From Blattamonas nauphoetae (Eukaryota > Preaxostyla > Oxymonadida), in NCBI GenBank assembly GCA_033064195.1, contig JARBJD010000183.1:62001-126000 (forward strand): a stretch of 64,000 nucleotides of DNA, written 5' to 3'. Below, in pieces: positions 41,528-52,840 of the stretch; positions within the stretch are counted from its first letter, which is position 1, and the number at the start of each line of letters is the position of its first letter. The notes below the pieces were generated by a model. The model made no database searches and was not told the origin of the DNA. It was given only the letters and a program-made list of their open reading frames with translations. Position numbers and translations under genes: made by a program.

Positions 41528-41533
41528 CTGGAA
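41528..41533. repeat. Polinton target-site duplication, right copy (CTGGAA)
   Basis: Matches 12003-12008. It is in frame as Leu-Glu with the helical-repeat gene sequence that follows. Confidence 0.93.
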
Positions 41534-42184
41534 CTCGTCCGGGCCGATTTAATCTCCCACATTGTCGCATCACTCCATCCACAGTTGCTCTCTTTTGAGG
41601 ATGGCAATGATATCCACACGAATCTCATCTTCGTCATCGACTTTTCGCTCAGAACTTCGGAAGTTTATCTTCTTTCCGACTTGTTCACAATTGATAACCA
41701 GACAGAAAGTCAAGCCGTTCATGACACAATCCTTCAACAGGTTCTCCTCCCATCAGAATCATACATTCGCCATCTTTGCGTCAACTCGCCATCGATGATC
41801 GATGCCGGCCTATCGTTCCCACTGATTCGCATATTGGCTCGAATCATCAAAATCTGTCCATACAACCCACAAACAATGAATTTGCTTTTATCACTGCCTG
41901 TTTTACCAGCGACAACAAGCGCACTGACGTTCTGTGACGATGACCAATCTCGTCGGATATTTCTTGGCCTAATTGAAACAAACCAACGGGAATGGAACAG
42001 AAATGGCAGAGATGTTCGTGAATCCGCACATACCGTTCTTCGATGCATGAGAATGGAGGGTTTCGAAGACTGGTGCGAGCAAATGCTGGAAAGAGAAGGA
42101 GATGCAGCATGGAGGGGAAGGATGCTACATCACATGACAAATAAGAGCCCATCGCTTGGAATTAATCTCCCGAAGCGAGACTAA
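41528..42184 (+). pseudogene. Helical-repeat family gene (subfamily B), C-terminal part cut by the Polinton
   Basis: From the Polinton edge the frame reads 'LELVRADLISHIVASLHPQL', then 'ESQAVHDTILQQVLLPSESY', 'KICPYNPQTMNLLLSLPVL' and the subfamily end 'MRMEGFEDWCEQML...SLGINLPKRD' (shortened). It aligns block by block with the complete 42608-43714 gene. The matching N-terminal part is not found directly left of the Polinton, so the copy was already incomplete there or was rearranged. The open frame without stops suggests recent loss. Confidence 0.7.
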
Positions 42185-42607
42185 AGCAGAAGGAACGAGT
42201 TAAGAACAGGAAAAAAAATAACGCCTTTCAATCATCCCACAAGATACTCACTCGCCCAGATCCTTCTTTTTCACCCACACCCCACAATTCTCTTTTGTTT
42301 CTCGTGAGGAAACATTGTTTTCACCACCCTTTCAGCATTTCTCCAACTCGCTTATCCCCAAACACACGTAATTTCGTTTCACAACATCGAAAAACATTTG
42401 AACCTATTTTTTTGAAAGATCTGAGAAAGCACAATGGAGACGATCAAGCAATCCTGTCGACAATTCGGGTTTTTTTTGAAGCGACCACTAAGAATGCTTT
42501 CTCTAGAAAAGGTGCATTTCAAAACAAACTTTCAGGATTTGAAAACAGGGTTGCACACAGAGGGTGCCTTGTGATACCTTCATAAGAGTTGAACATGGAT
42601 CCGACCA
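42185..42607. other. Intergenic stretch before the next family gene
   Basis: No supported gene; a 96-codon plus-strand frame (42295-42585) lacks family text. It probably holds the promoter of the next gene. Confidence 0.3.
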
Positions 42608-43714
42608 TTGATTTGCGACTTCGTCATCCACAGAAGAATGACAAATCCTATGCCTTCATCGAATGTCTTATCTGCATGTTCTCCCTCTGGTATCTTTCAT
42701 AACTGTCTTTCATTTCAATTTGACTCTGTAGACTTCATGAATTGGGATGAAAAGTACATTAAGTCAAGTACTGATCAATCAACAGTCTTCCTCTCTCTTG
42801 TAACCATAATCCAGAATGATCATTCGTTTTCTGATGCTTTGCAGGAGAAAGCAGACATCTTTTTTCGGCATCTCAGAACTTTCAGCCGCAATGAATGCGA
42901 GTCATTCGTCCTTGCCTTGGCGCCTTCGTCACCTCACGAAGCTTTCCAAACATTCGTGACTACAATCACCATACTCCTTTCTACAGACAATACAACCATC
43001 GTTGAGACAACACTGTACACGATCAACCATTTGGTCCCGATGTGTTCTCGTAATATTCAATTCGGCCTCCTCAACGCTGATCTGGTCCCTCAGCTCATCT
43101 TGTCTCTACAACCACTCACTCGATCATTCAAATATCCTCAAAACATCCACTCAGATCTTCTTTCCATCATCGGTCGGTTGCTCTGGCTTCCCACACCATC
43201 GAACGGTGCATATGCTGAAATTGATGACCCTACTGAGCAGCAGGCAGTTCATGAGACAATTTTGAAACATGTTCTGCTTCCGTCAAAGGATTATATTCGC
43301 CAAATTTGTTCTGCTCGCGATTTGTTCGTCGATCGCGTTTTTTTGCCGGACTTCATGACATGTGTTGCTCAAATCATCCTAATCTGTCCGTTTTATCAAC
43401 CAACAATGGATTATGTTCTGGATCTGCCTCTCATTTTCACAATGATTACTTCCAACGATTTCTACGACAATGAGGAGTCGCGCGGATGTTTTCTAGGTGA
43501 ACTAGCCGATGCACAAGAAGAATGGGACAAACATGACAAGGAACTTCGCCGGATAGGGACGATAATGAATCGATTACTGCGAATGGAAGGGTCTGAAGAT
43601 CAGATCGAACAAATGCTTCAGTCAGTCAGAAATCAGCCAAGGGAAGGATATATTGTTAGCTATTCGACCAGATTGAACAACTTGTATGGAATGAACATTC
43701 CCCCACGAGGATAA
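42608..43714 (+). CDS. Helical-repeat family protein (subfamily B), complete
   Basis: About 350-368 aa, all-helical and ARM/HEAT-like in texture, with no membrane segment. Blocks: 'DFMNWDEKY' near the N terminus, 'TVFLSLVTIIQNDHSFSDAL', 'SPHEAFQTFVTTITILLSTD', 'LLNADLVPQLILSLQPL', 'EQQAVHETILKHVLLPSKDY', 'LICPFYQPTMDYVLDLPLI', 'RMEGSEDQIEQML' and the end 'LYGMNIPPRG'. It is the best reference for the subfamily in this window. The start is uncertain: ATG 42641 (MTNPMPSSN) or 42653 (MPSSNVLS) fit better than the ATT-opened frame. The function of the family is not known to me; scaffold-type binding is an inference from fold type. Confidence 0.75.
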   Translation: MICDFVIHRRMTNPMPSSNVLSACSPSGIFHNCLSFQFDSVDFMNWDEKYIKSSTDQSTVFLSLVTIIQNDHSFSDALQEKADIFFRHLRTFSRNECESFVLALAPSSPHEAFQTFVTTITILLSTDNTTIVETTLYTINHLVPMCSRNIQFGLLNADLVPQLILSLQPLTRSFKYPQNIHSDLLSIIGRLLWLPTPSNGAYAEIDDPTEQQAVHETILKHVLLPSKDYIRQICSARDLFVDRVFLPDFMTCVAQIILICPFYQPTMDYVLDLPLIFTMITSNDFYDNEESRGCFLGELADAQEEWDKHDKELRRIGTIMNRLLRMEGSEDQIEQMLQSVRNQPREGYIVSYSTRLNNLYGMNIPPRG

Positions 43715-45234
43715 AGACATACAAGAGCCAGCCACAACAATTCTCCGCTCAAACCATTCCCTCACATATTCAGACGTCTCTGATGTCTTTTCGACACTAT
43801 TTCTTTGTTTTCACACATATTTCTCACTCATTTCATCGTCAACCGTCATTCTCACAACTATTCGACAGGACATCTCCTATTCGATCTTTTGCCATTGACA
43901 CACAACTTCTTTGTCTTGATTGGATTCATAATCATCATCTCTTCACAGCATGTCACTCATGAAAGGACTGGAGCACTGCTCAAATCCATCATATTGCTCA
44001 ATCCACTGCGATGGCTTTTCGGAGAGAATTCACAGGAACCAACATCACTAGTCAACTCAATTGTCCTAATATTCGGCTGCCTACGTAGCCAGGTGTTATT
44101 TTGCGTCTGCTTAGCTAATTTCACATGTTCTCCATTTCATCCAGATGATTCTGGGCCAAGAAAATACCATTTTGCCTTTGATCAACATCGTTTGTTTCCT
44201 GAAATGATTACATGAAAAGTCATATGTGTTTTTGTCACACGTGACTTCATTCATTCTGTTATTTCTCTTTCTGCGTATCTAACATCTTAATTTGTCTTCT
44301 TCCATCACAATCATTTATCTCTCTGAGAGTCCCTCTCAAAATCTCCCTAGCATTTCCTCTTGCCTTTTTCTTCGTCACTTGTCTCTTTTTCATCCTTCTG
44401 TTCTCCTGCTTTTATTATCTCTTCCGTTCGCTATCACCATTTTCACAACAATGTCTTACCGCTTGTACAGTCTCGATCGAGATTCGTCAACCCTTTCCTC
44501 AGATGCCTCGTTGTCCATAGCACGTCTTATTGTCGCTAAGATTCCCGAAACCACACTCTCTTTTCGCCGTGAAATGAAGAGTCCAAAAGAAGGGATAGAC
44601 ACGGCAGGCTCTTGCGGAGAGCAGCCCGAAAATGAATGCATCTTCTACTTTAGTCCTGCAAGATTCTTCCACACTGCTTTTCTCTGTTTGTCGAAATCAG
44701 AAGTGTTTTCTGTTGGACAATCGTGAAGTGTTGAAGAACTGGTTAAAGTCATTCGGTGTGAAAGGTCTGGTTATCGCTGCCCAGAAAATCGGGAAGAAAG
44801 GTCTCAGAGGCTTTGCATTCCTTGGGCGAAGGCTGTTGAGATTGGTTGTTCGTGACCTTAAAGGAGCCAAATGGTGAGGACAAAGACACAATTCACGGAT
44901 GAAACATGAACAATCTGATCTCGGGCAACAATATAAAGGAAGTTGCGACTTGCGATTTGCGTAGTTGAGCCAGATCATTCTCTCATCGAATAATCGGCCA
45001 ATGATGACTTGCAGGACAGAGCTCTGCCGTATTTCGGACGGCAGCTTTAACTTGCTTCAATATCAGTTCACGTTGGCAGAGTGACGGGCCACAATTGTCC
45101 AAATGAGAGACATCCGACAGGATGCTTCCATTGGTCGAAATTCATCAGCCTCCCATCGCAAAAACCAAAGCTTGCGAGATTTCTCCGATCAAACTTCCGT
45201 AGAAATCATCAGTGTCAACAAAACTCGTCGTAGA
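43715..45234. other. Long stretch with only doubtful frames
   Basis: Plus-strand frames 43805-44215 and 44292-44726 are hydrophobic and pyrimidine-driven, probably noncoding. From 44452 a piece starting MSYRLYSLDRDSSTLSSDAS and a later Lys/Leu-rich frame (44632-44877, ending 'VVRDLKGAKW') could be exons of a small host gene. No domain or clear splice pair supports this. Confidence 0.25.
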
Positions 45235-46067
45235 GATGGCATCTTCAATTCCTTCCTCACGAAGTTTCAGAATCCCCATATATCCTTCCCAGCGGAAAGA
45301 AAATTGGGGGTGTCCCAAAGGGAGAAGAAACGGCGGATTTCGTGGAGGATAGCCCAGATTGACTGTTCATGGGTGTAGATCGAGATCACGCTTGTGACTG
45401 AGAGGGTAAGGTGATCAATATTCATCAGGATAGATGGTCGAGAATAGTGTGGATACATCAGCAGAAGATATCCAGCTAATCGCATCATCCAGAAGCGTGT
45501 ATCGTCGTCCGATAAATTGAGTCGATTGTTGAACACATCAGACATATAAGGGCCACTGGGCACCAGAACAGCCTTGAAAATCAGCCCAAAAGCCAGTTCA
45601 ATGTCAACCTCAGCGGGGATACCATCTCGTCGGAGGGCGCCAGTGGTGATAACAAAGCTCTCCACAAATCGAAGCATGAGTTTGTGAAGGGAATTGGAGG
45701 CGAAGGTATCAAGTATTGGTCGGACAAAGAGGAGGAGCCGGCTAAAGAAACCGTTCTCCAGGACAGCTAGTTTGAGAGGAAGTGGAACGAAAGAGAATGT
45801 CTCGTTCAGGAGTTCGAAGACGAGCCGGGTAATTCTGGGTATATTGGGCTGCAAGAGGGCAAATATTGAATCAAGAAAACCATCTGGACTGTGAGTGGGA
45901 GTTGTAATCAGATCAAGGAGAACTTGAACAGGCGAGAAACAATCTGGCAATCCAGGCTGGATAGATTGGAGTATATAACATGCATAATCCAGAAAAGCAT
46001 CGGTCATGATGAATTCATCTCTTAGAAATTGGATTAGGGATTGGTAATACTTGGACGCTTCAGACAT
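45132..46067 (-). pseudogene. Helical-repeat family gene (subfamily B) with one frame slip
   Basis: Frame 46067-45267 has 'SEASKYYQSLIQFLRDEFIM', 'FGLIFKAVLVPSGPYMSDVF' and 'MYPHYSRPSILMNIDHLTL', matching the subfamily. The expected end block 'ILKLREEGIEDAISTTSFVD' is found in the next frame, down to a stop near 45132. The two frames meet at a run of four G (minus strand, near 45283), and one more G would make the spacing to Trp match the paralogs exactly. This is either a recent pseudogene or an assembly error in a homopolymer. Confidence 0.6.
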
Positions 46068-46344
46068 TGTGAGTTTGTTCTTGAAAGTGATTGTAGCGAA
46101 TGTGGGAGGCGACGCAAACGGTCAATAACGGTGAGACATGGCATGGGGCAAGATTATATCAGGGAAACTCATCTTTGAGGAGTCTGTGCTTCGACTGAGC
46201 GTCTTTTCAATGATCGAACCACAATTCACCCATGTTGAATTCTGTGATCACTGTCGTGAGACGAGTATTCTCAATGAAATGATGTGAACAATGAATTTAA
46301 TTGGTTCGTGTGCGACGAAAATAAAAGCGACTGAGTGGACTGCA

Positions 46345-46803
46345 TCAGTCAGAGTCATCCGAATCGGAATCATCATCCCAATCGAGTAGAGTGTTCAAAT
46401 TCGCTCCATGGAATTGCATCATTTCCTTGGCATGTGTCCTGCATAAGGGAACAAAGCCAGGACGGGTCTTTGTGAAGAAGATGACGGCCAGAACATCCTG
46501 CCAGCCTTCCTCCAGAAAGTGTCGATTTTTACGTCGAAGGATCTTCTTTTTTGCTCTTTCATCGCCAGAATGACGTGGTCGACGGAGGAAGAGATCGATG
46601 ATGAGCTCGAAAGTGATGAAAGGGCTGCCATCCAACAATCCACCGACGATCCAAGAGTAGAATCCGATCCTGCTGAGACACTGAGCAATCTCTCGCTGCT
46701 CACACAATCTGCCAAGTGTGAAGAACACAGCCCCACGTTGCATACTTCCTTCATAAATTACCCTGAGCTTTTGCGCAATTTTGTCATTTTTCAGCACACA
46801 CAC
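46345..46803 (-). CDS. Helical-repeat-like protein fragment with acidic tail (152 aa)
   Basis: Helical text with 'FLEEGWQDVLAVIFFTKTRP' near the end, reminiscent of the 'L..EG..D' end of the other families. It then ends in an Asp/Ser tail ('DWDDDSDSDDSD'). Probably the 3' exon or a remnant of a longer gene; no upstream exon was identified. Unrecognised otherwise. Confidence 0.45.
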   Translation of the reverse strand: MCVLKNDKIAQKLRVIYEGSMQRGAVFFTLGRLCEQREIAQCLSRIGFYSWIVGGLLDGSPFITFELIIDLFLRRPRHSGDERAKKKILRRKNRHFLEEGWQDVLAVIFFTKTRPGFVPLCRTHAKEMMQFHGANLNTLLDWDDDSDSDDSD

Positions 46804-47614
46804 TGTTCAGAAACGGAACACGTCACATATGTCTCTATTTCGATACTAGATGGATTAACTTGTTGAAATCAGATCAAACTGTTAAGTAGAACCTCATCTA
46901 ATGTGTGAATCTAAGTCTGGATTGATCAACCCATATTACGTTCCAATTCAACCGGAAGGATAAACCTGGTCAACCGTCGTGATTGTACAATGGAAAAATG
47001 ACAGAAGAATGCAACATGAAATCTATATTGGAGACGAGATGGTCCTGTGAAAATAATAGTGGCTCTAAATGAAATGGATATCCTTAAAGTGAATGTTCTC
47101 GTCTCTCACACATTCTGTTCAACTTTCAGTACTTGACTATCTTCTCTGACTACATTGTGGAGTGGTTTGTGCAGTCGAGGCCAGTTGCTCTTGCGTATCA
47201 TTCGGGAAGGACGATGAGAACTTGGTTGTTGGGGTAGAGGAGGATCGAGCGAGAGGAGAGGGTATTCATTTTGAAAAGCGAATGCGGCTTGTTCAGTTCC
47301 TTCTCGCCTTCTTTCTCAGCTTCCACTCGAACACTGAATCATTGGTGCGCAATTCCTGTTCTATCAGGAGTTGCCACTGTCTTCCGATCCGCTGAGGGAT
47401 TCTTCCCATAGAGTTGTTGCCTGCAATCAGCGAAACGGAAGGCGAACGACGAGCCACAGCTCAGTTGCGGACGAGGAGATGAACAGCCCCAACGGTGATA
47501 GGAAGGCGAACCTGCACAGCGCTATGATGTCGGCCTGCTGCGGTGCACGGATTGGTAGGATCGACGCGACTGATTGATTTGCATTCAATTTCTGCCGTTT
47601 TGCCATTGCGATTG
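46804..47614. other. Intergenic stretch, no confident gene
   Basis: Short frames only. The minus-strand frame down to 47427 may be decayed 3' sequence of the beta-helix gene that ends at 47615, because that protein type normally runs on for hundreds of residues. Confidence 0.3.
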
Positions 47615-48609
47615 TCATCTCCAGTGGCTGGAAACGAAAAGCGTCTGTCTTGAGAAATACCATTGAAGAACGAAATTGTTTAGATCCTCTATTTGTTTCT
47701 GTTTTGACATGGAAGCGTCTATTGCCCTTTTGTTGTCTTTGAAGCTGAATCTGCAGTGGGAACGGATGTGAACCGGCACAACATCTGGACACGCAAAATG
47801 AAGGTCTGAACCTTTGCATGCTGCTCCTCCTGTGAATGTCAGCGCTTGCAGTTGGTAGTTGGTCATATCTCCTTCGATGTTAAGAAGAACCGCAGATTGG
47901 AAGAGATCGTCAGGATTTTGGAGAGTGATCGAGGTGAACACGCAAGTGTCGATTAAGATCTGAAGATTCCCTTGCAGTGAGACGTTTATGACAAGATTGT
48001 GTGTGCAGGTTGATGGAAGTGACGAGAAATCACATTTGGTGACTTTGAGTGTGCCCTCTGAATAACGGTGAACCTGGACTTGATCACGTTGACTGAATGA
48101 GTAAAATTGCATCCTGCGAGAGTCAGCGACCCCTTTCCGTTCAGATTGAAGATTGTTAACTGAAGTCCGGCCTCTCCGCCTTTGAGTGAGAACGCGATTA
48201 ATATCATGGCCAATTGACCAGATGTCACCGAGAAAGATGTTCTTCGATTGGCTGGCTTTGACAGTTTGATTATGGTGTTTGTCATTCCACTGCCTGTGAT
48301 AACAAGCTTGCGGGATGTGACGTCAAACCCTTCTTCTGTTTGGGATACATCAAAAGTCCCTTCTTCAACAGCAATTTTAGCATCTTTGTTTGAGTTACTG
48401 GACATGTAGGTCAACGTGTGGCATTTGGGGTTGTTTGAGCACAGAGGGCTGTCCAATCCATTGACTGTGATGACAAGATTGTCAAGGGTGTGGTTGGCGC
48501 TCTGTCCTGAGATAACACGAGTAGAGGAGAGGTTCACCACCACGGCTCCATTCCCATATGGACAGTTTGGCTTCAGGGACAGCAAAAGACAGAGTAAAAG
48601 AATCGACAT
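47615..48609 (-). pseudogene. Beta-helix surface-protein gene, short and frameshifted
   Basis: ATG 48609 opens a signal peptide (MSILLLCLLLSLKPNCP) followed by 'GAVVVNLSSTRVISGQSANH', 'CSNNPKCHTLTYMSSNSNKD', 'RKLVITGSGMTNTIIKLSKP' and 'GSLTLAGCNFTHS', a typical beta-helix ladder. The text continues in another frame from about 48070 ('GTLKVTKCDFSSLPSTCTHN' ... 'IEDLNNFVLQWYF'). One small indel near 48060 separates the frames. The product ends early at 47615 without anchor, so it is likely a pseudogene of a larger surface protein. Confidence 0.6.
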
Positions 48610-48699
48610 CACGAGGAAAAGGAAAAGAGAGGAAGATATGAGGGAATCAGAAGGAGAGAGAGGATGATAATTCAAGAAGATAAATGAGATGAAAGTAAA

Positions 48700-49330
48700 G
48701 GGAGGAACATACCGTTTGTGCTCTTCGGCATTACATTGTCCGATCAGGACAGCCCGTTTGAACGGAGTCATTTCTAAAGGTACCTATTGCTCAATAAGTC
48801 TTCAAAAGGGGAAAAACAATAAAGATTGAGGCAAACAAAGAGAGAAACACACGACGTGCGTGAGTATACAATCCACTGTCCGATCAGGACAACAGGTTAG
48901 ATCAGAGTCTTTTACTCCGTATCGACTGGTAATTAGGTCTTAAAAATAGAGAAGAAACAATAAATGGAGATGTAAACAGAGAGGGAAGCATACGGTGTGC
49001 GCTCTTCAGCATGACCCTGCCCGATCGTGACGGCCAGAATGATCATTCACTTTGCTTTTCAATCTATCAATAATTAAGTCCTAACTTCGAAAAAACAATA
49101 AAGAGGGAGAGAAAAAGAGAGGGCGACGTACGGTGAGATCATTTCAGCATTTGATTTACCGATCGTGTCTGGCAGACTGATCCAACTCATTCCAGATTCC
49201 ATCCATCTTTAATGATGTTCTAAATCAGTGGACAGTCCATAAAAGAGAGGTAAACGAGAGGGGACATACCATTCCGACACAACAATGTTCCCCGTTACGG
49301 TCACAATCTATGAGTGAGAGATGAGATATA
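48700..49330 (-). repeat. Tandem array of about 140-bp exon/intron-like units (4-5 copies)
   Basis: On the minus strand the same order recurs at about 48712, 48852, 48991, 49131 and 49268. Each unit has a ~60-nt segment with CTGATCGGACARTG- or GATCGGGCAGGG-type core and, in some units, 'GCTGAAGAG', then a splice-donor-like GTATGT/GTACGT and a ~75-nt T/C-rich, intron-like segment containing TTGTTT. In two units the segment reads 'AVLIGQCNAEEHKR' and 'AVTIGQGHAEERTP'. It may be duplicated small exons with their introns, or a minisatellite that includes donor sites. Confidence 0.5.
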
Positions 49331-49872
49331 GAGCAAAAAAGGAGAAGAAGGATGAGAGAGAGAAGAGAAAACACCCTAGCTTTTGATTAATCTTTCAGAA
49401 GTCATTGTGTTGGATGTTGTGTTTGTGGTGGTTTGTGCATGTTGTTCGATCTTGTGCACTTTGGGCCCATCATTTCTGAAATTCAGCACAGAGTCTGGAG
49501 GATGATCTAATCCATGAATAACTAGGCTCAATCGAGTGAAACAAATCTCAAATTCACAAATCAGAAGATATCACATGAAAACAATGTCCAACAGTTTGTT
49601 AACCTTGTCTCTTTTCACGACGATGGAGGGAATTGATGATAGGAACGGATCCGATGAATAGTTGGGGATGAAGAGATAAACTGACAAAATGACATTCTAT
49701 ATATCGAAATAGAGGAAATTTTCAGTTAAAGATCACGGGGAAAAGTCTCTAAAGTTTCAATAATCGGAGTAACTTTGTTGGACCCTTTTTTTTGGAATCA
49801 AGAAAGTGTGAATGTTGTGCTGACGCACTTTTTGTCCAGCACACACTGTTCAGGGTGTGTTTGCACATTTGC
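49331..49872. other. Intergenic stretch
   Basis: No supported gene. AG-rich next to the repeat array; nothing else recognised. Confidence 0.3.
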
Positions 49873-52125
49873 TCAGGGTAATTCATAAAGGAGTGTTTCG
49901 TGGTGGAGGTTGTAGGTGGTGATCATGTTGATGGATGGAGAAAGAAGGCGTTCGAGCTGCGAGCGAGTCAGTCGAGTGGCACAGTGGGGCATTTGAGGGA
50001 CGATGTCAATGGCAAATTTGAGGAGTTGCGACGAGGCAGTGTGGAATGAGACACTGTTCTCGTCGATGGTTGGCAACACAACACCAACTGTCGAAAGATC
50101 CACATCGTCCCACTCGTCGAATGTTGGTTGAAGTGTTTTGGGCTTCGGGGTGAGGAGAGTGTTGATTGGATGGAGATCGAAACAGTCGAGGGGGAGAGAG
50201 ATGAGAATGTTGAGGGCGTGGAAGTATTGTTCTGTCGTTCGCCCAGCTTTTCGGAACAATTCGGGAAGATACACAGATTTTAGTTGGTTCGAGTGGAACG
50301 CGCAGATCCGAAGGATCGTGTCGTCGTCGATGGGATAGTCGCTTTCGAGCAGAGCAACAATTTTGTCAACCACATTCATGATCTCTTCGTCAGTGATACG
50401 ACAGACAAGTTCAGATGTGAGGATGAAGGGCGGGGATGACGACGAGAGGGCAGCCTCATCCATTTCTTTCCTCATTTCATCATGAAATGGTTTTGAAACG
50501 CTGTTTTCGAGATTTGATCCAAAGAAATCGGTGAAAAAGTGAAGGATGACGTTGGCATTGAAATTCGATATCAAGGCGAACGGATGGAGTGAGAGATGGA
50601 CGAAATAATCTTTCGTATGTTGGTGGAAAGAGTGATAGAGTTCGTCAAGTTCACTTCCAATTTGATCATGCTCGTCCCATTCTGCAGATTGACAAATCTT
50701 GTCGAGATAATCCTTCATCACACGGACGAGCTGTGTGTGGAGAGGGATGAACTCATGTGTGAATGGCAACTTCGAAGGATTGACCGCTTCGAACAATTTT
50801 GCGAACCAACCACACTTCAAGTCCATCAAGAGAGCCGCAGAATCGATTAGTTTTACGATCGAATGGAAGCGTGTGAGAATGGCCGCGGCATAGTGTGGCC
50901 GAGTGAGGATGAGAGCGCTAATGAACGAGGTGGGAAGTTCCAACGTTGTTTTGACTTGACCGTTCACTTCGATTGAGAATGTTCCGTCTCGCTGGATGAC
51001 CGCTTTCACACCAATTGGATGATTGGACATGAATAGCAGTAACGCTTCGACACATAAATCGGACAAGTGTCTCCCCTTGCTCAGACGAATTAGAATACTT
51101 GCAAATACCTCCGTCCAGCCGAGTTCGTCCGTCCTTGTCTGTCCATAGAAGAGAAGTCGGTGCAGTGCCACCCTTGTTGGGACTATATCCAACAACAAGG
51201 CCAGTTCATCCTTCATGTTCTCTCTTAGCTCACCAACAACTGGCTCAAGATCTTTATGATATGATTGAAACTGAAAATGATTGATATTTCTGGCATAGAT
51301 TGTCATCGTCGAGAAGAGCGAGATCCCAGAGGGACAATCAGGAGGACAAGCTGGAGAGGCGATGATATACTGCAAAATTTGCAGAATGGTTTGAAAACGA
51401 GATCAACGGTTTTCGATCGGGTTTTTTCGTGTTCGAAGACGAATGGTAGCCATCGCAAGAGTGAAGACCATTGACGAGTTCGCGATGCCAACGTCGAAGA
51501 AGGATAGAGCGGCTGCTCTGAGCTTGTTAGATGGATGCGAAACCAGTTTGATGAGAGCAGACATCAGCGTAGATTGGCATTTTCTTTCCTCACGGAATAA
51601 GGATTTGAGGAGCTTGTTGTCGGGATATTCGCGATGTTCGATGTGCATGGTTGTGTAATCCAGGAAATGCACGGCATGAAAAACGTCATTCGGTGTCAAT
51701 GACACCCCAGAGTTGACTTGTTCGAAAAGCGAGATACACCCTTGCCGCAGATCATCGGTCGTGATTGAATCTTGCAAGACCAATCGCCAATCTGACGTGG
51801 CGGATGTGTGAAGACTGATCTCATCACCATCCAGATGCTTGGTTTCCAACACTTGTTCGACATTGATTCGCTTTCTTTTCAGTTCGTATTGCAGAATCTG
51901 TTTTGACATACGAAGATAGTGCCGATCATTGGCAGGATTTGTGAGTACATCAGTCGTGGATAGTATAGAATGTGAATCAAGCGAGTATTCGTTGTCGTCA
52001 TCGATAGTGTTTTGATTTGTGAAATGAACGATATATTTGTCGGATTTCGAAAATGGAACACGTTGAGTCCGAGTATTTGATTGTGTTTCACTGCGCTTTC
52101 TCCCCAATTTATGCTTGGGAGGCAT
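49873..52125 (-). CDS. Large ARM/HEAT-like protein, two frames (probably two exons)
   Basis: The first frame, 52125-51403 (MPPKHKLGRKRSETQSNTRT start), is basic with polar low complexity, then helical: 'LKSLFREERKCQSTLMSALI', 'SHPSNKLRAAALSFFDVGIA'. The second frame, to 49873, is about 480 aa and all-helical: 'LALLLDIVPTRVALHRLLFY', 'LGWTEVFASILIRLSKGRHL', 'ITDEEIMNVVDKIVALLESD'. Same strand, a gap of about 30 bases and continuing texture suggest one gene of about 700 aa, joined by an intron or broken by a frame change around 51,250-51,430. I could not place the splice sites. Function unknown. Confidence 0.55.
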
Positions 52126-52454
52126 TTTGGAAGGATCTGCCCAAAGAAGCCATCTTGTCCGATTGAATCACGCTCATTCACACTATCACTTGTGTATCGC
52201 CATGGAATCTATCAAAAACCGATAGACGAGATGGTTGACAGCATGGTGATGACATGATAATCACGAAAAGGTGATAACAAAGGAAGAAGCTGTCGCAACC
52301 GAAAGACACATACATAATGTTCCCTTTGATGATCAATAGTTGATTCTACTTCATAAATCCCACACCGACATTGTTTGTGTGAAGATCTCGACTCCACCTC
52401 CCTCCATATCACTATCTCCTCCAACTCCAAAATAACTCCACGAACGAATGGTGT
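52126..52454. other. Intergenic stretch
   Basis: Likely shared upstream region between the divergent ARM-like gene and the plus-strand anchor fragment. No feature recognised. Confidence 0.3.
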
Positions 52455-52775
52455 GTGCGTCTGCTGTTTGTGGATGGAATGGCAGGCATGTCCACGTTTG
52501 TCGGAACCGAGTCGATTGTTGTGCAGGCCGCCAAGCCGAAGCGGACGCTTCTAATTGTTGGGATTGTGGGAAGTGTGTGTGGAGTGCTGGTGGTGGGTGG
52601 GGTTGTGGCGGGTGTTGTGGTGTGTGCGGTGTGTCGGCGCAGGAGGGACGAGAGAGCGCAGAAGAAGTGGCTGGCGTTGCTGCATCGGCTGAGTCAGGGC
52701 GAGAAGCAGAAGCTCCTTCCGAACAGCACTCCCCTCTCGTTTCAGAGTGCTCAGGTGGCCACAGTGTCACTTTAG
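52455..52775 (+). pseudogene. Orphan membrane anchor and tail of a surface protein
   Basis: About 105 codons. A strongly hydrophobic Gly/Val-rich span (LLIVGIVGSVCGVLVVGG onward) is followed by 'CAVCRRRRDERAQKKW', a stop-transfer, and a short polar tail. This is what beta-helix surface proteins of this host would need at the C terminus, but no beta-helix coding sequence precedes it. It is probably the relic 3' end of a lost gene. No ATG fits well (the frame opens with GTG). Confidence 0.5.
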
Positions 52776-52840
52776 TTGGAGGAATTGGGGAGTAATTGAG
52801 ATATTGACAGCTGAAGTGTTGTGGAGTTCGCAGGAATGAT

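Noticed and set aside
9635-42184. One single host gene interrupted first by mariner and then by the Polinton
   Set aside because: The last residues before the mariner and the first after the Polinton align to the same part of the paralog, so the two flanks overlap rather than complement each other.
43805-44215. 136-codon plus-strand hydrophobic protein
   Set aside because: Pyrimidine-rich noncoding composition, no homologous text, no clear start context; probably chance.
47162-47577. Two plus-strand frames of 68-77 codons
   Set aside because: No domain, and antisense to possible decayed 3' sequence of the beta-helix gene.
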